NCBI GenBank assembly: GCA_013399115.1
Contig: VXAA01006452.1
Location: forward strand, 530,201-594,200
From: Anseranas semipalmata
Lineage: Eukaryota; Chordata; Aves; Anseriformes; Anseranatidae
Reading direction: 5' to 3'
Length of the DNA stretch: 64,000 nt
Below, one piece after another: positions 1 to 13,000 of this stretch. The position numbers and the translations under genes were made by a program. The notes under the pieces are model-generated. The model had not been told where the DNA came from, made no database searches, and saw nothing but the letters and a program-made list of their open reading frames with translations. Each line of letters starts with the position of its first letter. Within the stretch, counting starts at the first letter, position 1.

Positions 1-1140
1 AAAAAAATAGCAGAACAAACTACGCAACGACCAAAGGTTTTGGTGCATGAAGTAGAGGAAAAACAGAAACACCCGACTCCCACACCTTCGAGTCCTTACA
101 GCGGGGGCTAGCCCGNNNNNNNNNNNNNNNNNNNNNNNNNNNNNNNNNNNNNNNNNNNNNNNNNNNNNNNNNNNNNNNNNNNNNNNNNNNNNNNNNNNNN
201 NNNNNNNNNNNNNNNNNNNNNNNNNNNNNNNNNNNNNNNNNNNNNNNNNNNNNNNNNNNNNNNNNNNNNNNNNNNNNNNNNNNNNNNNNNNNNNNNNNNN
301 NNNNNNNNNNNNNNNNNNNNNNNNNNNNNNNNNNNNNNNNNNNNNNNNNNNNNNNNNNNNNNNNNNNNNNNNNNNNNNNNNNNNNNNNNNNNNNNNNNNN
401 NNNNNNNNNNNNNNNNNNNNNNNNNNNNNNNNNNNNNNNNNNNNNNNNNNNNNNNNNNNNNNNNNNNNNNNNNNNNNNNNNNNNNNNNNNNNNNNNNNNN
501 NNNNNNNNNNNNNNNNNNNNNNNNNNNNNNNNNNNNNNNNNNNNNNNNNNNNNNNNNNNNNNNNNNNNNNNNNNNNNNNNNNNNNNNNNNNNNNNNNNNN
601 NNNNNNNNNNNNNNNNNNNNNNNNNNNNNNNNNNNNNNNNNNNNNNNNNNNNNNNNNNNNNNNNNNNNNNNNNNNNNNNNNNNNNNNNNNNNNNNNNNNN
701 NNNNNNNNNNNNNNNNNNNNNNNNNNNNNNNNNNNNNNNNNNNNNNNNNNNNNNNNNNNNNNNNNNNNNNNNNNNNNNNNNNNNNNNNNNNNNNNNNNNN
801 NNNNNNNNNNNNNNNNNNNNNNNNNNNNNNNNNNNNNNNNNNNNNNNNNNNNNNNNNNNNNNNNNNNNNNNNNNNNNNNNGGGAGGGGTGGGGGCGCGAG
901 GCGCGCGGTGCGCGTGCGCGGCGGGGGCGCAGGCGGCCCAACGGCCGCCGTGAGGGGAGCGCTCCGCTCCCCTCCCCGTGCCTCGCCAGCCCTGCCTTCC
1001 TTTAGCTCGGCAGACACCAGGAGGTCTTCGCGGCAGTGTTGTGCAAGCGCGTGTAGCTCGGGTGCAGCGGGATGGCGTGCACGCTGGATGTGTCCTGGTT
1101 CCGCGTGTTGCCCGCTTTTCCCTACAGAGCAATGAGTTCG
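1..1140. promoter_or_regulatory. CpG-rich island broken by an assembly gap
   Basis: The sequence from 881 to about 1140 is very rich in G, C and CpG, and the left rim before the gap is also moderately GC-rich. This is the composition of a vertebrate CpG-island promoter. No coding exon or known protein could be read from either rim. A short stretch at about 1131-1170 is preceded by a pyrimidine-rich CAG and followed by GTGAGG, so a small exon on the plus strand is possible but unproven. In other amniotes the gene left of ABHD3 is SNRPD1, but none of its highly conserved exons was found here or in the following 5 kb, so the owner of this island is unknown. Confidence 0.5.
116..880. other. Assembly gap (765 N)
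   Basis: A run of undetermined bases sits inside the CpG-rich island. GC-rich promoter sequence is often lost in short-read bird assemblies, so a first exon could be hidden here. Confidence 0.98.
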
Positions 1141-4100
1141 CTCGGTTAATTGCCCGTGCGAGTCCGGTGAGGTTTGTTTTCCCACGTTTGGTAGTAACCC
1201 TAAAGATGCCAGCTGTTTTACAAGTTGCATTCTGCACTGTGTTTTGTAACTCATTCCACAGCATAACCATACATTTGTGGTTTTTTTTCCATTGTCTGGG
1301 ATATTTCAGTCCTTACTACTCTGGAAAATGGAATTGTACCTCATCTAACTTTACGTCGTGGATTCATTGTCTCAGGATATTTCCAAGTCTGAGCCGATGT
1401 CCACGTTAGCAAGTAATAAAAGAAGTTGTGAGTGAAATAGGGAGAGCTGAGGATCCGGCATCCATGTCACACATGTGCCAGTCCAGACCAGCTTCGGTCC
1501 AGTCCTGTGGATGCAGTGGCCACTAGATTTGGAGCGCGTTAGGTATGTTCTGGGGATGTGGCTGTGGTTTTGGTGTCATTTGGAAGAAATCCCGTTTGCA
1601 CGCTCCAAGACAAGGCATGATACGTGGGAACAATCGAGGGGGTTGCTTCAAAGGTGTACTCCTCATCCTAACCAAAATACTAATGTAGAAGTGTACCTAG
1701 GTGCACTAGGTGTAACTAGTGCACCCCATCCTTGTTACCAGGCTAGGGCTAACCTGAAGCAAGTCTTACCTGACATGCATGTAGTATGCATGTTGGGATC
1801 GACGGTGGCAGCCTTGCTGTGCATATTTTGTTGGGTTCTACAGCTATTACATATATTGGATTAATTGTTGGAAAGTGTAGTGAAGCTGCTGAACAGAGTA
1901 AAGTTTCTTGTATATAGATCAAATTCCCTAGGGAGATTTTGTTCTGTCTGTAAATTTTTTTTTCTCTTTATTAACTGAAACAGGGAACTGCCTTCCTTGA
2001 TAAGTCTTCTTTCTAGACACACTTCATTGAAGCACAGTTTGTCCTAGACGAATGGAAATTTTCAGCAGCTGCAGTTTTTGAAAAAGCTGATAGCAGGAAA
2101 TGTTATTTATAACTCCCTGTAACAGCTCCTCTTTAATGCATGATAATCTGCTGTGACTTTACAATGAATGCAGCAACATGTGGTCTCCTGCTTTCCTACA
2201 GTAACCTGCAGAATACTTTCCAGATGAAAGATACCTTAATCACTGGGTTGCCCGTAAACTTTCTGGAGGATGATAAAAGCATTTTTTTATGGTACTGCTA
2301 ACTTTGTAAATTTAACACCACGTTTTCACATCCCTCTTTCTTAGGAACATGAAGCAAGTAAAGCTAGATTTTCTCACATCCTTCCATGTAAGAGTAATTT
2401 GCTGAACAGCAGGGATGTTGTAAAGAAGCAAGCGTTCTTGTAAAGCATTAAACTCAAAACTTGGAAAAACTCAGGTTATGGGATAGAAGAATATGAGTAA
2501 ACTTCCAACTTTCTACAGAAGGTGGCAGCGTTTTGAAGCACTGATTTCAGCGTGAATGTGCTCGCAAATGTCGCTTTCTTTACTGAAAGAACACAGACTT
2601 TTCAGAATGTGCTCTCTTCAGAAGTCATGGTGAGTGTGAACGGGAGTGCTTGGGCATGGATTTACTCTAGGACTAGGGGACTTGGGGAGGAAGGAGGAAC
2701 TGCATTCACACAGGTGGAGTATATGGATAGAACAGGTGCAACCCCAAAAGGATTTTATGTTAAATTAGCCTGATATACTGATTTTAACTGTAACACTGAT
2801 GGAGTGCCTGTTGACTGCAGCCAAGTGAAAAATTACTTGCTTCTAGGTTATGCCTCTTTTCCACAGGAGCCATAATTCTTCTGATACATAGATTGTCTCA
2901 CTAATTGTAGCAGGTGCCCTGCAGGGCTACAGCTTCAGGATTTGCAGTGACCCTGTGTAACAGCTGACTGTCACCAAAAAATGGAAGCCTCTCCCACTAT
3001 TTTCTCCAATTTCTTTCCCCACTCTCAGTGGTGTGTTCCTGCTCCTTACCTCAGGCCACCCTTTCTCTAGCACCTTGCCCTGCTAGGCAAGGAAATTTAA
3101 CTTGCTGAGCTAGCAAAAAATTAACCCGGTGGAAGAACTGGATCATGTTTTGCCAAGGCAGGAAAGGCTGAGGACCATATGACTGCACTCAGGGATAACA
3201 AAAGGCAGGGGAGGAGGAAGAGCAAGCCGCCTGCTTTTGGCAGGAGGGAGCTGTTAGCATTGGCGCAGCTGCTTGTGAAACTGCAGCCTTAGGGCAGACT
3301 GCGTGGTTGCAGGCTTGAGCCCTTGATCCCCAGCTCGGTCACAGCGGTCCTGCTAGCACACGGATCTTGCAGGCCCTTTGACAAGGTAACACTTATCAGC
3401 CTGCCCTGCTGGTTATCTGGTATCTCATTTGAGCAAGCAAGGTAGTAGCTGCTTAAACCTCTCAGCTGTAATTAACCCTGCACACCCAGTGCATCAGAAC
3501 GCTTCAGACAGGTTAGCTAAGGCCACATGCGAAGATGATTTAAACTAGTGGTTTTCTAATCGCTAAATGTGTCGTTCCTTTAGTGGACTGGAAGGGCAGC
3601 TGAGACAGCAAAGGGCCCTTCTTTCCATCCTTTCAGGAGATTCAAAAAGTCCCCCTACCCTCATCCAGGAGGAGGGGACAGGCTGGATTCTTGTGTCTCC
3701 AGTAGAAAAAAAGGAATGGGAAAATTGGATCCCATGGAGCAAGAGGTTTTTGCCAGTGAAGAGCTGCTGGCCGTTGTGGCTGTTGGTACATTTGGCGGAT
3801 TTTTCCTTTTCTTCTCTTGGAATGAAAATTGAAAAAACAAAACGTGACTGGGACATTCTACAGCAGACTGGCTGCAGTTGTTATGTTACTAGCTGGCAAG
3901 AAGCATTGCTAACCTGTCCTGGGGAGGAGATCCAGCATATGTGTTGGAGGTATGTGGAAAGATGCGAGGCTGATTCTCGTGGTCTTTTTTATACCTTCCT
4001 TCTTCCTTCTTCATTGTCTTGAGCATTATAAAGCTTTTTTTTGACCAGCTGGCACCCTGGGATGAGAACCACAGCACACCACAGTGTGAAATGTATGCCA

Positions 4101-6047
4101 TGGGTTAGTTTCTTTGCATTCATAGAACCATATTTTCCCTTCAATTATAAATTTTCAGTTTTTCTAGATCTATTTGGCAAGGGTGAACTTAATACATTAC
4201 ACCTTAAAATCTTGGTCTTTGTGATCCGATACTAAGACAGCTTAGGTCAAACATGGTTCCTGGGTGACTGAAGGCCTCACAGTTATAAACAGTACCTTGT
4301 GTTGACTCCAAGAGCAAACTGAGAAGAGGTGGATGTTTGGGAACACGCACATAATATGCACTGCTGTGAGCAGGGGGATTGGACTAGACAATCTCCAGAT
4401 GTTCCTTCCAACTTCTTCTATTACATGAGTCTGAACTAGGACTCATGTCCTCCTCACCTTTTTAAGAGGTGTCTGTAACCTTTGTGAGTTGGAATTTCAT
4501 TCTCATTCTCCATCCTTCCACTAACACATACCTTGTTAACAGTGTTCTCCCATCTTGAACGCTTTGTATCCCTGTTGCTGTCTGGTTACTCAGATCCCAT
4601 GAAAAGCCAAAGATCCTATGAATTCACACTTCTGAATAGAAATCAGTATTTTGGCTTGCTAGTGAAGCTCTGTGTTCAAGGTACAAAGATATTACATAGC
4701 AAAAGTGCTTTATAGCACTTCTTACTTGCTGTTGTCTCTCCTGCAAGAACTGAGGTAAGTGTCTACATTTTGTTTCAGAAAATCTGACTGAGAAAGCTTG
4801 AAGATACCCATAGTAAAATTTGATTGTTGTCACTTTGCATGCAGTGCTTTGAACAATGAATTTTCCCTAACAGGTTGTAAGCAAAAGCACTCTGCACTGG
4901 GCGTGGTGGGGGGGCCAGGGAACAAACACCTTTATAGACTTTTATAGACATAGATTTAAAGAGAAATGTCCCATGTGGATCTGTACATGGGGTTGGACCT
5001 AAATGAAATAAGACAGTGCAAAGAGACAGAAATTCTGCCGTCAACCATGTTACTTTTATTTAAATGGTAAGGTGTGTTTTTAATATAATTGGTTTTATTT
5101 TTTAATACTCGATGCTGAGTTCTGAACAGTACTGTACCCGAATAATTGTACAAATATAATGCTTAATGCAGTTTATTGCTCATTGTTTTTGTAGGAACAT
5201 AACTTCTGTAATGGAAATGAATGTCAGGATGAATAAGGCACCCTACTAATATGCTGATTTCATCTGTTGTAGCAACATGCACAAAATTTTGTTTTACAAG
5301 TCACTTTTCTCATTTTCCTTACTAGGGAAGAAGTTAGATTTTATTATTTGCACAAGGCCCAATGCCTTGCCTAAAAAGTCAAAACCTGAAAGCACTTTCT
5401 AATTTTTAATTTAACCTTCCACCTTATAAAACTAGCTTTCATATAGCATGTCCTGATTTCTTTTTCTAAAGACAAAAAGTATTTTTGTTCTTCCTTTGCC
5501 TTTGCTGTTACTAGGAAACATGACTTGCAAGAGGAGTGTTCATGTACTGCTTGTGACAGAAGACCTGACTTGCTTTTTTATCCCTATTTTCTTGTTGTAC
5601 TGACCCTGCTTAAAACATAAAAGTAAAAATAAAAATGCAAAGACGTCTTTACTGCCTGATCTTGTGTGGCTAGGCCCAAATCAGTCATTAGCATCTGAGG
5701 GGACCTCCAAGGAAGCTAGCTAAAAGATTTTATTTCAATGTGCCCTACATTAGGACTTTCCAGCAGTTTCAAAATATGTCAAGTGTCCTTTCTCCTCGAT
5801 CCTCTTTAGCTCTCACTGTGTTGCGGGGTTGAGGAGATCAGTGATGTCACAACTTATTGCCCAAGTGCTGACAAATGATCAAATAAGCAAACCAGAGACC
5901 ACCCCCCACCCCAGCTCCCACCTTTCTTTATACAGTTTGTTACACCCTTTTTAGAAATTATCTGAAACAACAGCAGAGACAATGGGTTCAGATCAATTTT
6001 TTTAAAATTTAAAACAGACTAGGTGATAATTTCCTAATGCTCTAATG
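1141..6047. other. Left flank without recognisable gene
   Basis: About 4.9 kb of moderately AT-rich DNA between the orphan CpG island and the 3' end of ABHD3. I read both strands for conserved exons, in particular for SNRPD1, and saw none. The open frames present, the longest about 150 codons, match no family I know. A CR1 tail lies at 4365-4431. A plus-strand AATAAA occurs at 5628-5633 but has no gene to belong to. Confidence 0.6.
4365..4431 (+). mobile_element. CR1 LINE 3' tail remnant
   Basis: The stretch contains the typical CR1 3' untranslated end: GGATTGGACTAGACAATCTC, then a version of GGTCCCTTCCAACC, then a degenerate TTCTATTA in place of the terminal octamer repeats. It is a short, 5'-truncated and diverged copy on the plus strand. 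Confidence 0.65.
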
Positions 6048-6867
6048 TTTATTCTTTAAAACTGAAATGTTCTTGCAGGGTAATATAAACATAACAGACA
6101 GAATAATTGAATTTACCGGTTATATGAAGTATATGTTATATATATGACAACACCCAGCTATACACAAACACTGAAATGCCAAATGTCTTTTAATTACATA
6201 AGTTATTACAGTACTGTTTTAAAGGAATCTTTTGGTTATATGTAAACACTATAAATAAGCTGTTTAAAAAAAATCATGTAAAATGAATATGGCATTGACA
6301 TAGTTTAAAAAACAGTAACTAGCCCTAAATCTGGATGCTCTCAGGGTAAAACAGCAAAAGCAGATCAGTCTAATGCTACGGAATAGCATGCTGCAATTGA
6401 GACTTATTTGAAGAACCGGTGTGTTCCTTCCTTTTGTTTTCATATTTTAAGATTTTCACCTAAGGAATGGGCCAACTTGTACTATGTGTGACAAGATAAT
6501 AAATGCTGTTTTGAGTGTTGCCATTCTAATATTAAAAGCCATCTAAATTAAGTCTCCTAAATATGTTCTAGTTTAAATTAAAATCCTGAGGAATTACAGT
6601 CTATTTACTTGATGGTTTTGGTTAAGTGCAATTTGATGTATGCAGAATGTTGTTTCATTTAAGGTCATTCTTAGTAAGGCATATTAAAAATAAATACAAA
6701 ATTGACAACATAATACTTAGTTTCTTGCTACAAAATCTTAGGCAAAAATATTTTTGCATGTAGTAATGGACTTTATCCATTTGCTGGCTTACAGTAGTTA
6801 AAATTTGTGCATTAAGCTTAACTGCCCTTGTCAGAATGTGCCACTGTGCTACAGTAGTGGTCCAAAG
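6048..6867 (-). other. ABHD3: Probable 3' UTR of ABHD3
   Basis: AT-rich sequence directly downstream of the ABHD3 stop codon on the minus strand. A minus-strand AATAAA lies at 6053-6048, about 815 bases after the stop, and is the first canonical signal I noticed. Other candidates lie further on, at 5734-5729 and 5060-5055. The true cleavage site cannot be chosen from sequence alone. Confidence 0.35.
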
Positions 6868-7046
6868 CTACACGTTAAAGATTTGATTTCCATGCTCAAA
6901 CACAGCTTGCACGAACTGCTTGAAGACTCTGTCCATGTAAGTGCACTTCCTTGGCCATATTCCTTCCAGAAAACCAATGTGGCCTCCACAAGAAGTCAGA
7001 ACCAAAGCAACATTTGCGTTTTGTTTGGCAGTTTCTACTGGTATAG
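6868..7046 (-). CDS. ABHD3: ABHD3 last coding exon (exon 9)
   Basis: Reads [18 protein letters not shown], then [14 protein letters not shown], and ends ...EHGNQIFNV with a TAG stop at 6870-6868. GGHIGF carries the catalytic histidine. The acceptor is TTTTAG at 7052-7047, and the first two bases complete an alanine codon begun in exon 8. The exon holds 58 codons plus stop. The carboxy end differs from the human EHGHELS ending. Confidence 0.96.
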
Positions 7047-10000
7047 CTAAAAGGGGGAGGGGGAAAGAACTTTAAGTACTTATCCTTCTATGAAATGCCA
7101 GCCACTGAATAATTCTTCTTAAATGTTTGTCATATTATATATGAATAAATATGCACAACATTAACATATGCTTAAATGTACTGCAGGACTTACAACCATA
7201 GATGTGTTAAAAGCCACTTCTGTCTCTTCATCATTAACTCACCTTTCCTGTGTGATTTTTTTGGCTGCTGTAAAACTTTCAGAAATCATGGGTTCATCTT
7301 TCTTACTGATGTAACAGCACTCATTTTAATGCATATTTATGATTCTGTATACATAATGTAAACAAACGGACAATCAAACCTGTAGTTTTTAACCTTTGTT
7401 GCAATATTCAACTTCGGAAAAACTGAGGAACTTTAGACTTTAACTGTGAATCCCATTATTTTTTTAGGAGACTGCAAACACAAAACTGTTAATGTCATCA
7501 TCAGCTAAAATTAAAGAAGATTCTAGGTTGTTACCATTATTGTATCTATTTTGCCATACATTTATTTACACCTGCATGTTTAGACCGCACCATGAAAACA
7601 AAGTGGGAGACAGTTCTTGCCCTGAGGAACTCATCATCTAAATAGGCACGGTAAAGAAAAAAAGAGGAAGGCAAACAACTGCACAAGGACACAGAAATCT
7701 GCCCCACGTTATCCAGCAGGTTAGTGGTTCTCTACTGAATAGCGACTGCTAGAAAATGATCTAATGTAGAATTCAGATTATTGGACCAGATACACCAAGG
7801 ATTTTTCTTTTGCTGGGTTAGTTTTCAGCTGGATCAGCTCCCTGACCTGGCTCACCACGTTAACACCATTATATGAATGACAGCAGGCAGAGTCAGAGGA
7901 GGACTGTGGTGGGGTGGCCCTACAATTAGCTTAAAGGGGAGGTGCCTCTTATTTTGAAGAAGCATAGATGTGTGGCTTAATCAATGCTCACTGTCACCTG
8001 GGCAGTTGCCTTCATGAAAGAAAAAAAAGGTCAGTTAGTGCAGACTGACACCAGAAAAAGCATATGAATTTGCAAATGGTATTTCAGTGTGGTGGGATGA
8101 CACTCATCATATGAACCAGTTGACACAGTGGTGGAGCTTTATGGAACTGTGGGGTTTGTGCTCTTGATATAAAAATTAGCTACTTTAAGCAATTTCCTCT
8201 GAAGTTCTAAGTATGCTAGATATACTCCTGAATAAGCAGAAATCTCAAACATTTCAGTGAAGAATGACTTTTAAAGTTCCAATTTTCAAATAATAAACTT
8301 CATAGAATAGAAAAAAAAACACAAAATTCATACAGATTTTTTGAATATTCAGGATTGACAGAAAAAATAGCAGCAAAAGAATACACGTTTTGTCCAAAGA
8401 GAAGGGATTAATAGGGGTTTCACTGTATTGTCTAAAAAAGGTTATGATTCCATGAGAAAACAATCTGATTTTAGGTCATACAGTGCTAAATTAAAAATGC
8501 TTTGGCACTACAACAGAAAGTAGTGAGTCATTCACAGGACTTCTGCTGCTGCCTTATTTATTAAAAAGCATTTCTAAAGAGAGATATTTAATCGGGTTCA
8601 CTTTTGGGGGTCAGATCATTTGTCCATATCCCTTTCTGACTGAACTTTCCCAAGACACCTCCCCCCCTTTCTAGGGGTCTGCTTTTCTTTAACCTTTATA
8701 CATTGCTGCATCAAAGGTCATTATCCTTGAATAGTCATTATCCCTACATATCTCTAGCTTCTTTATGCACATGTCCTTTCCTTTCACCTGGATGCTGGCA
8801 AACTCATTGCTGCGTGCTGCAGATGCCGATTTACCTTCATTTTCATCAACTAGGGTGACAGCACGTCGCCTGTTCCTTAGCCAAAGAAGGACTGCCAGGC
8901 AGAGTAAGTCGCACAAGATCTTGAATGCGACGACTGCAGCAAACAGACACGCAACTTAAAACAGATGGGGGCAGGAGCACAGGACCTGCACGCAGTCAGG
9001 GGAGCAGCCTGTGCCTGGCAGTGTGTGGAATAACATGCTCTGTTCTGCTCCAGGGCCTCGGCATGGATGCTAAACGCGCAGCACCGTTGGTGTCTTTCAT
9101 GAGTGTTGTGTTATAGGGTTCCTGCCCATAATATAAGGTACTTGATCGTGTCCTGGATGGAGCACAGACTGAGAGTTCCAGAGAGCAGTGGGAAGAGTAT
9201 GTGAGATTCTTTGCTACTCAGCGCTATTCATTTCTTTCGCTCTCTTTCAAAGCTGCATGCATTTCAGTAGTTTATAGATTCCAGCATTTAATAAGTGATT
9301 TTGATTCTTTACTAAGTTGCAGAACCTGTGTTTCTCACTGTCTCTACAAGAAGTCCTTGACTTTTCCTTTGTTCAGCTGAAAAACTGGAAATGCCATGCG
9401 CAGTATCTGGGCCTTTAGAAGCAATGCTGAGGCAAGGCTAAAAAGAGAAGTCGCTGAGATGAACGAGTAGGGCCTGCCAGCCTGGACTAGCTAATAGCAC
9501 AGGTTGGAAACCAGAGATGCAGAAACCAACATGGCAGTTCTTGCAGTCCAACGCATGCCTAAGTTTCAGGCTCCAGACTCTGCAAGCACTCATCTGGAGT
9601 CTTGCCTCGGCTAATCTGCCCAAGAATCTCTGGTCTGGCTCCTTTGGATTCTCTGGATGAACACACTGCAGTGTACAAAGATGGTGGCTACAATTCTGCC
9701 TACTGTGTGGGTATTTGTACCAAGCCATCTGCTCATTTCCCCCCTAGTAGTGCATGGGCCGTGTTAGACAGGATCCCAACAGGGAAGTGGGATCAGGCTT
9801 AAGCCTGAGTCCCCCATTCCTGCTTTAGGCAATGCATCACACTCTCCACAGCCATTCTGTAGCTGTTTCCCTGATTACTGAGGGGACTGAGGAATAGGTT
9901 TATATGCAAGGATATGGAGAAGGAATGTGTGAGGAGAGACAGAATGCACGTCCAAGAATCACAGAGAGCATGAGATCTCCATTGATCCTAATGGATTCAG

Positions 10001-13000
10001 GAACAGCTGCATATTGGTCTGAACACATCTCCTGACAAGCTGAGATTTTGCAAAAACATGATGGTTATTCGTTTTGTCAGAGTAGCGTCAAAGTGTCACC
10101 TTCTTGCTGAGAAAGGGTTTTGCTGGGTATGTGGAAGGGAGATGACAATGTCTCCTCCACTGCACCACGCCAGCTATAGAACACTTACAGGCAAAGCTCA
10201 CTGTGAGCTCTGATGCCTGCCACTCAGAGGTTGCCTGGGTAATGATACTTCCCAAATCAGTTTGCTCATGGTCCATTATTCATTCCCAAACTGATTGGCA
10301 ATACCATGGTGGGTGCCATGTGCTGCCTGCACCAAAACAGCCACAGCAGCTCTTTACTAGAAACCTACCAGCACTATGATGCCAGTCCTCTCCTGTGCTG
10401 GGAGAAGCGTAAGCCACACAGAGATCTTTACGAATGTCACCTTCCCTGTCCTGAAGTTCTCCCTATTCTATTTCACATTCATTTACAGCAGAATTCTGCC
10501 ACCAATTATCACTCTTATCATAAGATGCAGCACTGTGCTGATTATGCAGCCATCTATTTCCATCCACGGGGAGGATTTTTAGTAGCTGCCAAATTTGACC
10601 TGCTGTTGTATCTCTGCCCTTACCTGCCCTACGGTGCACAGGAAAGCCTGCCCTTGGCATAGTCAGTCTTGACACAGTTGGGTCACCATTTGTATGATTC
10701 CTCCCCAGCAGAGTTTCTTGCTCTGCAGCTTCTCAGGAGAGAACTGAAAAACGTTGTGTTGCTCTCCAGTGCCAAAATGCAAATGATGCTTGGCAGTGGC
10801 GTGGTGCTTTCCTCAAGGCTGTTTCCAGGGACTGTTAGCCATCCACAAATAAACCCACAACGCAACAGAGCAACTTCTGCAATGTAAAGGGCAGACGAGT
10901 GGAGCACTGGATGTGATGCACTCTGGGTTACAGGGTGGCATGCCAAGAGACACTACTGTTCATTTTTGTCCAAATCTAACCTTGTACGTATGCTTCTACT
11001 GATCAAAATCTGTACTGCTGTTTGATCCAGCAGTGCACAGACCTGTTATTTGTGATCACACAACCACAATGTGAATACACGTGTGCAGAATTACCTTGTT
11101 CAAAACCAATTTGCTGTATGTTATTTGCAGAACAATAGAAAAACATGCATATTCAATTGTGCTGTTTACATAAGAGGATGCAGAATAATACCTGAGAGCG
11201 ATTACTCCAAGTTTGGATTCAGAGGACAGAAAAGTTCAATAAAAAGTACAACAGCCCTTCAGACATACACTGACTTGGCACAGTGGATCAGGAGGGGGCT
11301 GGCACGGTACGTAACTTCAAGGGCAGGCTTTCAGCTTGGGCACAACACACACCAGCAGCAACTAGCTAAGCATTAGTATGGTGAAATTTAAGTTGGATGC
11401 CTAACATGCTGCTGAAAGTCTCTGAGGAGAAAAATGCCGCTTCAGATGAAAAGTTAAGTGTGACACTGATAATGAATGCTGTCATTCTATCTTCTTAATT
11501 TATTTTTGACACAAAATAAAAGGGCTTGACTTGGTTATATTACATACTTCCTCAAACAATGGCTTGTTTCAATTAGTTATGGTGAGAGAAGTGTCATACA
11601 GTGAAGAAAGCATTTGCTTTCATTAATTAGTAATATGCAATATGAGAACTGCATTCCAGAATTAAACTATAGATACACCAGCTGCCAAGCTCTACGAACT
11701 TTAAACATCAACATTAACGAAGGATTGCAAATTAATGCTTTCCTCCTAATACTGGATTAGGATCAAAGGGTGTATTTTCACAATATATTCAAAACTAATT
11801 GCTGGAAAATACAAAGTGTATCAAAAGCTATGTGAGAAGAAGTGGTCAGGTATTAAGAAGCAACAGAGACATTTAGAGGAAGTCTCTCTTGAAGTCCAAA
11901 CTGTGTATTGACAAAGCAGACTTGGGTTTGCATCCCCCAAACTCTGTTATAGGAAGACAGGTGCGGATGGCTTTATAAAGGATATTTAATCGTGAAGGAA
12001 TTCTGGCACAGCTCTCTCCCTAATGAGTTTTCTAGGCCTGTTTCCCAGATGTCTGAAACTACAGCAATCTACAAGAGCAATGGAAGGTAGCTTAAAAAGT
12101 GATGGGCATTACTGGGAGAGATGAAGCATGACGAGGCATGAAATAACCAGTTCCCAAAGTCAGCAGAAGACTGGGGTCTGGTTGAGAAGAAAGTCTGTGG
12201 CTTTGAGTCCCTTATACAGTTGTCGGTGGAAACTGCCTGTGGTTGCCACAGGCTTACCTGTGTCCACACACTTTCAAGTCAGAAAAACAGTTGCCAGCAT
12301 AAAGTCACCTCCCAGATTAACACCAGACCTTTATGTTTGCTAACACAAAACAGACAGCAGAAGTGTCAAGACGAATGACCTCCAGTAACTGATGGCAGCA
12401 GCCATAACTTCTAGGTTGTTAATCAGGGCGCCCTGTGTCTCCTGGCAGCACAACATTTCACATTGAGGGTGCACAGCACCAACTAAAAAGGAGCCAAGGA
12501 TACACACACGTAACAAAGTCATGCTATTAGCTGTAAATCAGCATTTGTTCTGGTAGCCCTTCCTAAGGCAAACTAGTCACCACCAGGACAATGGTTTACA
12601 GCCAACAGCGTAACTCTGTGAACAAGGAATAAATTAATGCCTATCCACCCACACATTTTAATGGAGAAAAGCAGGTTAGGGTCTGAGCTCTAGAGAGGAT
12701 GGACAGTCATTACCACAGACTTAATAATTCTTGTTTCAGATTCTTCATGGTGCTTTACCTCACCTCTCTCTACACTGCAAGACTTCTATAGCATTTTTTA
12801 TTATTTAGTTCCAACAATAGGTTTGATCCTTAATCTTACACAAGGGACCATCCCTATAATCAACTGTTCACCAAGAGCTGTTTCTTTTAAAGACCAGTTC
12901 CATGGGAGGAGGGATCTGCTACAGTTATACTCTAGGGGACTTGATCTTCTGGTTAGTCAATCTACAGAATCCCTGAAACACTGAGTGTGGAAGGGACCTC

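Noticed and set aside
20..1270. Very long minus-strand open frame of 416 codons, and similar frames at 28534-29803 and 39382-40215
   Set aside because: Apart from real MIB1 exon 1 sequence at 39847-40075, they are open because undetermined bases contain no stop and the rims are GC-rich; no recognisable protein.
1700..1725. 10-base perfect inverted repeat (GGTGCACTAG, six-base loop), with a second 8-base one at 1773-1793
   Set aside because: About one such pair is expected by chance in a window of this size; no functional context.
1475..1864. 129-codon plus-strand frame downstream of the left CpG island
   Set aside because: No recognisable family, no splice or conservation evidence; length is compatible with chance in this much sequence.
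9438..10276. Minus-strand phrases resembling immunoglobulin V strands (AWYKYP..., [10 protein letters not shown]...) upstream of the membrane-segment exon candidate
   Set aside because: The pieces are separated, in different frames and lack the canonical D.G.Y.C core; too weak to call an Ig domain.
10306..10662. 118-codon plus-strand frame in ABHD3 intron 8
   Set aside because: Composition and content look like random translation; no splice signals or family resemblance.
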